A program made the translations under genes and the position numbers. From the NCBI GenBank assembly GCA_938022295.1, contig CALIDR010000329.1:1-10149 (forward strand): 10,149 nucleotides of DNA. Direction: 5' to 3'. Shown piece by piece: positions 5,717-10,149 of the stretch. This DNA comes from an uncultured Burkholderiaceae bacterium. GTDB taxonomy: Bacteria > Pseudomonadota > Gammaproteobacteria > Burkholderiales > Burkholderiaceae_C. Position 1 is the stretch's first letter. Each line of letters opens with the position of its first letter. Below the pieces are notes generated by a model. It saw nothing but the letters and a program-made list of their open reading frames with translations, did not search any database and had not been told where the DNA came from.

Positions 5717-6241
5717 ATGCTGAAGGTCGGAGACAAGCTGCCGGCAGGCACGCTGTACGAGTACGTCGAGGTCGAGGGCAACGGCTGCACGATCGGCCCG
5801 AACGCGTTCGACGTCGGCCAGTCCACCGCGGGCAAGACGATCGCGATCTTCGCCCTGCCCGGCGCCTTCACGCCGACGTGCTCGGCCCAGCACGTGCCCG
5901 GCTACGTCGAGAAGGCCGACGAGCTCAGGGCCGCCGGCGTCGACGAGATCTGGTGCCTGTCGGTCAACGACGCGTTCGTGATGGGTGCCTGGGGCCGCGA
6001 CCAGAAGACAGCCGGCAAGGTGCGCATGATGGCCGACGGCAGCGGCGAGTTCACCAAGGCTGCCGGCATGACGCTGGACCTCACCGCGCGCGGCCTGGGC
6101 GTGCGCTCGCAGCGCTACTCGATGCTCGTCGTCGACGGCGTCGTGCGCACGCTCAACGTCGAGGCGCCGGGCAAGTTCGAGGTCAGCGACGCGGCGACGA
6201 TGCTGCGCCAGGTGCGCGAGCTCAAGGGCGCCCCGGCCTGA
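5717..6241 (+). CDS. Prx5-type peroxiredoxin (AhpC/TSA superfamily)
   Basis: Thiol peroxidase predicted to reduce hydrogen peroxide and organic hydroperoxides in the cytoplasm. The 174-residue protein has the Prx signature PGAFTPTCSAQHVPGY, placing the peroxidatic cysteine at Cys55 with Thr52 nearby, and the conserved arginine region GVRSQRYSMLV (Arg130 or Arg133). WCLSVNDAFVMGAW (79-92) is typical of the Prx5 group. Cysteines are only at 24, 55 and 80; none matches the C-terminal resolving cysteine of human PRDX5, so it probably works as a 1-Cys enzyme reduced by glutathione or glutaredoxin. No signal peptide or fused glutaredoxin domain. The ATG at 5717 has a near-perfect AGGAGG (5705-5710) at 6 nt; an in-frame ATG at 5663 lies inside a hairpin and has no such site. 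It is the only non-ribosomal gene in the cluster. Confidence 0.93.
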   Translation: MLKVGDKLPAGTLYEYVEVEGNGCTIGPNAFDVGQSTAGKTIAIFALPGAFTPTCSAQHVPGYVEKADELRAAGVDEIWCLSVNDAFVMGAWGRDQKTAGKVRMMADGSGEFTKAAGMTLDLTARGLGVRSQRYSMLVVDGVVRTLNVEAPGKFEVSDAATMLRQVRELKGAPA

Positions 6242-6257
6242 GGCGGGCACGCCGCCG

Positions 6258-6287
6258 TTGACGGGGTCGTGCGAGATCTGCCATAAT
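6258..6287 (+). promoter_or_regulatory. Promoter of the spc block, upstream of rplN
   Basis: TTGACG (6258-6263, 5/6 match to the -35 consensus), an 18-nt spacer, then CATAAT (6282-6287, 5/6 match to the -10) preceded by the extended -10 TG at 6279-6280. An A-rich stretch follows. It starts 16 nt after the peroxiredoxin stop, and the predicted transcription start is near 6294. This is the best promoter in the window and implies that the spc block is transcribed on its own as well as by read-through. Confidence 0.75.
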
Positions 6288-6295
6288 AAAAAGCT

Positions 6296-6344
6296 TCGCT
6301 GATTCGACTCGTTGCGGCTGCGGGCTGCGCAGGCGTGGCGAGGC
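6296..6344 (+). repeat. Shared leader element, copy B (before rplN)
   Basis: This copy contains TCGCTG (6296-6301), a 6-nt spacer, CTCGTTGCG (6308-6316), GCGCAG (6327-6332) and CGAGGC (6339-6344), the same blocks in the same order as before rplC (568-609). Compared with copy A the apical part is longer, and CTGCG rather than TTGCG pairs with CGCAG, so the hairpin is kept although sequence and length differ. Confidence 0.55.
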
Positions 6345-6442
6345 GGGCAGCGTCCACCCAACCAACGCGACGCCGCCTTCCGGGCGGCGGCGCCTACGGG
6401 CCCAAGACTGACCGCGCGGGCGCCCACCCGGGGCGCCGCGGG
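6308..6442 (+). promoter_or_regulatory. Structured leader of rplN: three hairpins
   Basis: About 170 nt separate the predicted start from rplN. Hairpin 1 (6308-6342) has 9 bp including three G-U, a G/G mismatch, then 5 bp with a 5-nt loop. Hairpin 2 pairs 6371-6377 with 6383-6389 (7 GC pairs). Hairpin 3 pairs 6419-6425 with 6431-6437 and can extend outward with bulges to 6412/6442; it ends about 10 nt before the Shine-Dalgarno site (GGGAG, 6452-6456). The known S8 control site in E. coli lies at rplX-rplE, not here. No gene was recognised in 6242-6462. A regulatory role is inference. Confidence 0.5.
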
Positions 6443-6462
6443 GATCAAGTTGGGAGAAGACC

Positions 6463-6831
6463 ATGATCCAAATGCAATCGCGACTCGACGTCGCCGACAA
6501 CACGGGTGCCAAGTCCGTGATGTGCATCAAGGTGCTCGGCGGCTCCAAGCGCCGCTACGCCGGCATCGGCGACGTCATCAAGGTCAGCGTCAAGGAAGCG
6601 GCGCCGCGCGGGCGCGTCAAGAAGGGCGAGGTCTACAACGCCGTCGTCGTGCGCACGGCCAAGGGCGTGCGCCGCCCCGACGGCTCGCTCGTCAAGTTTG
6701 ACGGCAATGCGGCGGTGCTGCTCAACGCCAAGCTCGAGCCGATCGGCACCCGCATCTTCGGCCCGGTCACGCGCGAGCTGCGCTCCGAGCGCTTCATGAA
6801 GATCGTGTCGCTGGCGCCCGAGGTGCTGTGA
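6463..6831 (+). CDS. rplN: 50S ribosomal protein L14 (uL14)
   Basis: Large-subunit protein at the intersubunit face (bridges B5 and B8) and binding site of the silencing factor RsfS. The 122 residues are the family norm. It starts MIQMQSRLDVADNTGAK and contains KVLGGSKRRYAGIGDVI, the conserved VKKGEVYNAVVVRT and FGPVTRELRSERFMKIVSLAPEVL. The ATG at 6463 has GGGAG (6452-6456) at 6 nt; a second ATG three codons in (6472) is less well placed. It is the first gene of the spc block, downstream of its own promoter. Confidence 0.97.
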   Translation: MIQMQSRLDVADNTGAKSVMCIKVLGGSKRRYAGIGDVIKVSVKEAAPRGRVKKGEVYNAVVVRTAKGVRRPDGSLVKFDGNAAVLLNAKLEPIGTRIFGPVTRELRSERFMKIVSLAPEVL

Positions 6832-6856
6832 CGGCGCGCCCCCCGAGGACCCACCG

Positions 6857-7174
6857 ATGAACAAGATTCGCAAGGGCGACCAGGTCGTGGTGCTGACCGG
6901 GCGCGACAAGGGCAAGCGCGGCACCGTCACCCGGCGTGTCGACGACGAGCACATCGTCGTCGAGGGCGTCAACGTGGTGAAGAAGCACGTCAAGCCCAAC
7001 CCGCTGAAGGGCACGACCGGCGGCGTGGTCGACAAGACGATGCCGATCCACCAGTCCAACGTCGCGATCTGGAACCCGCAGGCGGCCAAGGCCGACCGCG
7101 TGGGCATCAAGCTGCTGGCCGACGGCAAGAAGGTGCGCGTCTACAAGTCCAGCGGCGAAGAGATCAAAGCATAA
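6857..7174 (+). CDS. rplX: 50S ribosomal protein L24 (uL24)
   Basis: Early 50S assembly protein binding the 5' domain of 23S rRNA, later lying near the tunnel exit. The 105 residues match the family (102-106). The KOW motif is at the N-terminus (IRKGDQVVVLTGRDKGKRGTV), followed by VVEGVNVVKKHVKPN and GGVVDKTMPIHQSNVAIWNP. GAGGA (6845-6849) precedes the ATG at 7 nt. rplE follows after 12 nt; in E. coli the S8 repressor site lies at this junction, but I cannot confirm such a site here by eye. Confidence 0.97.
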   Translation: MNKIRKGDQVVVLTGRDKGKRGTVTRRVDDEHIVVEGVNVVKKHVKPNPLKGTTGGVVDKTMPIHQSNVAIWNPQAAKADRVGIKLLADGKKVRVYKSSGEEIKA

Positions 7175-7186
7175 GGCGAGCTCGAG

Positions 7187-7765
7187 ATGGCCAAGACCAC
7201 TCCCGCGGCTGCCGCGGCGCCGTCCCCGGCGCGGCTGCAGGTCCACTACCGCCAGACCGTCGTGCCCGAGCTGATGAAGCGGTTCGGCTACAAGTCGGTG
7301 ATGCAGGTGCCGCGCCTGCAGAAGATCACGCTGAACATGGGCGTCGGCGAGGCGGTGTCCGACAAGAAGGTGATGGACAACGCCGTCGGCGACCTGACCA
7401 AGATCGCCGGCCAGAAGCCGGTGGTCACGAAGTCGCGCAAGGCGATCGCCGGCTTCAAGATCCGCGAGAACGTGCCGGTGGGCTGCATGGTCACGCTGCG
7501 CGGCGCGCGCATGTACGAGTTCCTGGACCGACTGGTGACGGTGGCGCTGCCGCGCGTGCGCGACTTCCGCGGCGTCTCGGCGCGGGCGTTCGACGGCCGC
7601 GGCAACTACAACATCGGCGTCAAGGAGCAGATCATCTTCCCCGAGATCGACTACGACAAGATCGACGCCATCCGGGGGATGAACATCAGCATCACGACGT
7701 CGGCCAAGACCGACGAGGAATGCAAGGCCCTGCTGGCGGCATTCAAGTTTCCGTTCAAGAACTGA
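7187..7765 (+). CDS. rplE: 50S ribosomal protein L5 (uL5)
   Basis: 5S rRNA-binding protein of the central protuberance that also forms bridge B1b with S13. It has 192 residues, against 179 in E. coli. The excess is an Ala/Pro-rich N-terminus (MAKTTPAAAAAPSPARLQ) before the conserved HYRQTVVPELMKRFGYKSVM. Other hallmarks: VPRLQKITLNMGVGEA, TKSRKAIAGFKIREN, GRGNYNIGVKEQIIFPEI and the C-terminal FKFPFKN. The ATG at 7187 has only a weak AAGG (7173-7176) overlapping the rplX stop. No other ATG lies between it and the conserved domain, which supports the extended start. Confidence 0.96.
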   Translation: MAKTTPAAAAAPSPARLQVHYRQTVVPELMKRFGYKSVMQVPRLQKITLNMGVGEAVSDKKVMDNAVGDLTKIAGQKPVVTKSRKAIAGFKIRENVPVGCMVTLRGARMYEFLDRLVTVALPRVRDFRGVSARAFDGRGNYNIGVKEQIIFPEIDYDKIDAIRGMNISITTSAKTDEECKALLAAFKFPFKN

Positions 7766-7773
7766 GGTGGCGC

Positions 7774-8079
7774 GTGGCTAAAGTGTCCCTGATCCAGCGT
7801 GAGCACAAGCGCGAGCAACTGGTGGCCAAGTTCGCCAAGAAGTACGCCGAGCTGAAGGCCGTGGCCGACGACGCCAAGCGCTCCGACGACGAGCGCTACG
7901 CCGCGCGCCTGGCGCTGCAGAAGCTGCCGCGCAACGCCAACCCCACCCGGCTGCGCAACCGCTGCGGCATCACCGGCCGCCCGCGCGGCACGTTCAAGAA
8001 GTTCGGCCTGGCGCGCAGCAAGATCCGCGAACTCGCCTTCAAGGGCGACATCCCGGGCGTCGTCAAGGCCAGCTGGTAA
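7774..8079 (+). CDS. rpsN: 30S ribosomal protein S14 (uS14), zinc-free form, GTG start
   Basis: Small-subunit head protein. The reading frame is open from an ATG at 7720, but that lies inside rplE and gives an unrelated N-terminus. GTG at 7774 gives MAKVSLIQREHKREQLVAKF and exactly 101 residues, the E. coli-type length, with a GAGGTG stretch (7764-7769) overlapping the rplE stop just upstream. The C-terminal half LRNRCGITGRPRGTFKKFGLARSKIRE and GDIPGVVKASW are diagnostic. A single cysteine (Cys64) and no paired CxxC motifs mark it as the C-minus, zinc-independent type. The 8-nt gap after rplE suggests translational coupling. Confidence 0.95.
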   Translation: MAKVSLIQREHKREQLVAKFAKKYAELKAVADDAKRSDDERYAARLALQKLPRNANPTRLRNRCGITGRPRGTFKKFGLARSKIRELAFKGDIPGVVKASW

Positions 8080-8106
8080 GTCGGCGCGCCGCAGGAGAAC
8101 CCACCG

Positions 8107-8502
8107 ATGAGCATGAGTGATCCCATCGCCGACATGCTGACGCGCATCCGCAATGCGCAAAGCGTCGAGAAGTCGAGCGTGACGATGCCGTCGTCGAAGC
8201 TGAAGGTCGCGATCGCGCAGGTCCTGAAGGACGAGGGCTACATCGACGGCTACGTCGTCAAGGGCGACGGCGGCAAGCCCGAGCTCGAGATCGCGCTCAA
8301 GTACTACGCCGGCCGGCCGGTGATCGAGCGCATCGAGCGCGTCAGCCGTCCGGGGCTGCGCATCTACAAGGGGCGCCACGACCTGCCCCAGGTCATGAAC
8401 GGCCTCGGGGTGGCGATCGTCACCACGCCGCGCGGCGTGATGACCGACCGCAAGGCGCGCGCCAGCGGCATCGGCGGCGAAGTGCTGTGCTACGTCGCCT
8501 GA
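8107..8502 (+). CDS. rpsH: 30S ribosomal protein S8 (uS8)
   Basis: Primary binder of the 16S rRNA central domain; in E. coli it represses the spc operon by binding its mRNA. The 131 residues fit the family (130-132). It starts MSMSDPIADMLTRIRNAQ, has VIERIERVSRPGLRIY in the centre, and ends in the conserved GIGGEVLCYVA. AGGAG (8093-8097) is 9 nt from the ATG at 8107 and 15 nt from a second ATG at 8113, so the first is preferred. Autoregulation in this organism is plausible but not shown. Confidence 0.97.
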   Translation: MSMSDPIADMLTRIRNAQSVEKSSVTMPSSKLKVAIAQVLKDEGYIDGYVVKGDGGKPELEIALKYYAGRPVIERIERVSRPGLRIYKGRHDLPQVMNGLGVAIVTTPRGVMTDRKARASGIGGEVLCYVA

Positions 8503-8521
8503 TCGGGAAGGGATTCGAGCC

Positions 8522-9055
8522 ATGTCTCGCGTAGGAAAGATGCCGATCGCCGTGCCGCAGGGCGTCGAGGTGGCGATCACCGACGGGCTCATCACCGTCA
8601 AGGGCGCGCAGGGCGCGCTGACGCAGGCGCTGAACCCGCGGGTGGCCGTCACCCGCGACGGCGGCGCGCTGAAGTTCGCCCCCGCGGGCGATCACCCCGA
8701 CGCCGACGCGCTCACCGGCACGATGCGCGCGCTGGTGGCCAACATGGTCGCCGGCGTCAGCAAGGGCTTCGAGCGCAAGCTCAGCCTGGTGGGCGTGGGC
8801 TACCGCGCCCAGGCGCAGGGGCAGAAGCTGAACCTGCAGGTGGGCTACTCGCACCCGGTGGCGGTGGACATGCCCGCCGGCGTCAAGGTCGAATGCCCGA
8901 CGCCCACCGAGATCGTGATCAAGGGCGCCGACCGGCAGGTGGTGGGCCAGATCGCCGCCGAGGTGCGCGCCGTGCGTCCGCCCGAGCCCTACAAGGGCAA
9001 GGGCATCCGCTACGCCGACGAGCGCGTGGTGCTGAAAGAGACGAAGAAGAAGTAA
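8522..9055 (+). CDS. rplF: 50S ribosomal protein L6 (uL6)
   Basis: Large-subunit protein at the base of the L7/L12 stalk, near the sarcin-ricin loop and the factor-binding site. The 177 residues match the family. It has two repeated domains: the N-terminal MSRVGKMPIAVPQGVEV, then SLVGVGYRAQAQGQKLNLQVGYSHPV in the middle, and the C-terminal signature RPPEPYKGKGIRYADE (residues 154-169). AAGGGA (8508-8513) is 8 nt before the ATG. Its stop (TAA) flows into the Shine-Dalgarno of rplR. Confidence 0.97.
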   Translation: MSRVGKMPIAVPQGVEVAITDGLITVKGAQGALTQALNPRVAVTRDGGALKFAPAGDHPDADALTGTMRALVANMVAGVSKGFERKLSLVGVGYRAQAQGQKLNLQVGYSHPVAVDMPAGVKVECPTPTEIVIKGADRQVVGQIAAEVRAVRPPEPYKGKGIRYADERVVLKETKKK

Positions 9056-9065
9056 GGAGCGAACG

Positions 9066-9431
9066 ATGCCGACCAAGAAGGAGCAGCGGCTGCGCCGGGC
9101 GCGCCAGACGCGCGTGCGCATCGCGCTGCAGCGCGTGGCGCGACTGACCGTGTTCCGCTCGAACGCCCACATCTACGCCCACGTGATCTCCGACGACGGC
9201 GCGCGCGTGCTCGCCAGCGCCTCGACGGCCGAGAAGGAGGTGCGCGAGCAGCTCGGCGCCCACGGCAAGGGCGGCAACGCGGCGGCGGCGACGATCGTCG
9301 GCCGGCGCATCGCCGAGAAGGCGAAGTCCGCCGGCATCGAGAAGGTCGCGTTCGATCGTGCCGGCTACGCCTACCACGGCCGCGTGAAGGCGCTCGCCGA
9401 GGCGGCGCGCGAAGCCGGCCTGCAGTTCTGA
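9066..9431 (+). CDS. rplR: 50S ribosomal protein L18 (uL18)
   Basis: 5S rRNA-binding protein of the central protuberance, acting with L5. The 121 residues are close to the usual 117-121. The basic N-terminal tail MPTKKEQRLRRARQTRVRI is followed by RLTVFRSNAHIYAHVISDDG, NAAAATIVGRRIAEKAK and the C-terminal DRAGYAYHGRVKALAEAARE-AGLQF. AAGGAG (9054-9059) overlaps the rplF stop and sits 6 nt before the ATG. Confidence 0.97.
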   Translation: MPTKKEQRLRRARQTRVRIALQRVARLTVFRSNAHIYAHVISDDGARVLASASTAEKEVREQLGAHGKGGNAAAATIVGRRIAEKAKSAGIEKVAFDRAGYAYHGRVKALAEAAREAGLQF

Positions 9432-9449
9432 CGCCACAGGATCCCGACG

Positions 9450-9968
9450 ATGGCAAAGTTCACCCCCCGCGCGCAGACCGAAGGCAACGACGACGGTCTG
9501 AAGGAAAAGATGATCGCGGTCAACCGCGTGACCAAGGTCGTCAAGGGCGGCCGCACGCTGAGCTTCGCGGCGCTGACGGTGGTCGGCGACGGCGACGGCC
9601 GCATCGGCATGGGCAAGGGCAAGGCCAAGGAAGTGCCGGTGGCGGTGCAGAAGGCGATGGAGGCCGCGCGCCGCAACATGTTCAAGGTCAGCCTGAAGGG
9701 CGGCACGATCCAGCACAACGTCACCGGCCAGCACGGCTCGGCCAAGGTGCTGATGGCGCCGGCCAAGGCGGGCGACGGCATCATCGCCGGCGGGCCGATG
9801 CGCGCCGTCTTCGAGGTGATGGGCGTGACCGACATCGTCGCCAAGAGCCACGGCTCGCGCAACCCGTACAACATGGTGCGCGCCACGCTCGACGCGCTCA
9901 AGCGCTCGACGACGCCGGCCGAGGTCGCCGCCAAGCGCGGCAAGACGGTCGAAGAACTGTTCAACTGA
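9450..9968 (+). CDS. rpsE: 30S ribosomal protein S5 (uS5)
   Basis: Small-subunit protein important for decoding accuracy and, with S3 and S4, for the mRNA entry helicase. The 172 residues are near the usual 166-175. It has the N-terminal double-stranded-RNA-binding-like domain with KMIAVNRVTKVVKGGRTLSF and GDGDGRIGMGKGKAKEVP, then the C-terminal domain with AGGPMRAVFEVMGVTD and SHGSRNPYNMVRATLDAL. AGGA (9438-9441) is 8 nt before the ATG, in the repeated CCGACGATG context. Confidence 0.97.
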   Translation: MAKFTPRAQTEGNDDGLKEKMIAVNRVTKVVKGGRTLSFAALTVVGDGDGRIGMGKGKAKEVPVAVQKAMEAARRNMFKVSLKGGTIQHNVTGQHGSAKVLMAPAKAGDGIIAGGPMRAVFEVMGVTDIVAKSHGSRNPYNMVRATLDALKRSTTPAEVAAKRGKTVEELFN

Positions 9969-9990
9969 GCGCGCCGCCGGAGAGATCGCG

Positions 9991-10149
9991 ATGACGGAGA
10001 AGAAGACGCTGAAGGTCAAGCTGGTGCGCAGCGTGATCGGCACCAAGGCCGACCACCGCGCGACCGTGCGCGGCCTGGGGCTGCGCAAGCTCAACAGCGA
10101 GCGCGTGCTCGAGGACACGCCGGCGGTGCGGGGAATGATCGACAAGGTG
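9991..10149 (+). CDS. rpmD: 50S ribosomal protein L30 (uL30), N-terminal part
   Basis: The first 53 codons of the small L30 protein (usually about 60 residues), cut by the window end. The visible chain starts MTEKKTLKVKLVRSVIGT and includes HRATVRGLGLRKLNSERV and LEDTPAVRGMIDKV, which is diagnostic for bacterial L30. GGAGAG (9979-9984) is 6 nt before the ATG. It lies 22 nt after rpsE, the usual spc order; rplO and secY would be expected next, outside the window. Confidence 0.95.
   Translation, partial: MTEKKTLKVKLVRSVIGTKADHRATVRGLGLRKLNSERVLEDTPAVRGMIDKV

Noticed and set aside
7160..7260. Possible S8-binding mRNA site at the rplX-rplE junction, as in E. coli
   Set aside because: I could not identify the characteristic helix and internal loop by eye, so no site is claimed; a structure-based search would be needed.
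1..10149. tRNA genes, CRISPR arrays, insertion sequences, phage or defence genes
   Set aside because: None seen. Gene content and order are explained by the str-S10-spc cluster plus one peroxiredoxin gene.

Overview
The window is a ribosomal-protein supercluster from a high-GC (about 70% by eye) betaproteobacterium, most likely of the order Burkholderiales. This rests on gene order (tuf followed directly by the S10 and spc genes), the protein sequences, and a long Pro/Ala/Gly/Arg-rich tail on S3 of the kind seen in that order. A closer assignment, for example to the Rubrivivax/Leptothrix/Methylibium neighbourhood, would be a guess. All genes are on the plus strand.

Layout: (1) 1-141, the 3' end of tuf (EF-Tu), the end of the str block. 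(2) 232-5589, the S10 block: rpsJ, rplC, rplD, rplW, rplB, rpsS, rplV, rpsC, rplP, rpmC, rpsQ. Genes from rplC onward are packed tightly, with 1-4 nt overlaps, zero gaps or short spacers. (3) 5590-5716, a non-coding gap with a very stable UUCG hairpin. (4) 5717-6241, a Prx5-type peroxiredoxin gene, the only non-ribosomal gene. (5) 6242-6462, a promoter and structured leader. (6) 6463-10149, the spc block: rplN, rplX, rplE, rpsN, rpsH, rplF, rplR, rpsE and the start of rpmD, which runs off the end.

The coding content is ordinary: the products build the 30S and 50S subunits, and the dense packing points to translational coupling. The less ordinary part is regulatory. There are two internal promoters with extended -10 elements, one after rpsJ (before rplC) and one after the peroxiredoxin gene (before rplN). 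Each precedes a leader of about 110-170 nt that can fold into three successive hairpins. The two leaders share a sequence element, TCGCTG-N6-CTCGTTGCG followed by GCGCAG and CGAGGC in the same order, with the shared blocks forming the first hairpin. This looks like a common 5' leader signal on two ribosomal-protein transcripts.

No tRNA, rRNA, CRISPR array, insertion sequence, phage gene or defence gene was seen. I found no clearly new biological system; the shared leader element and the embedded peroxiredoxin gene are the best leads.
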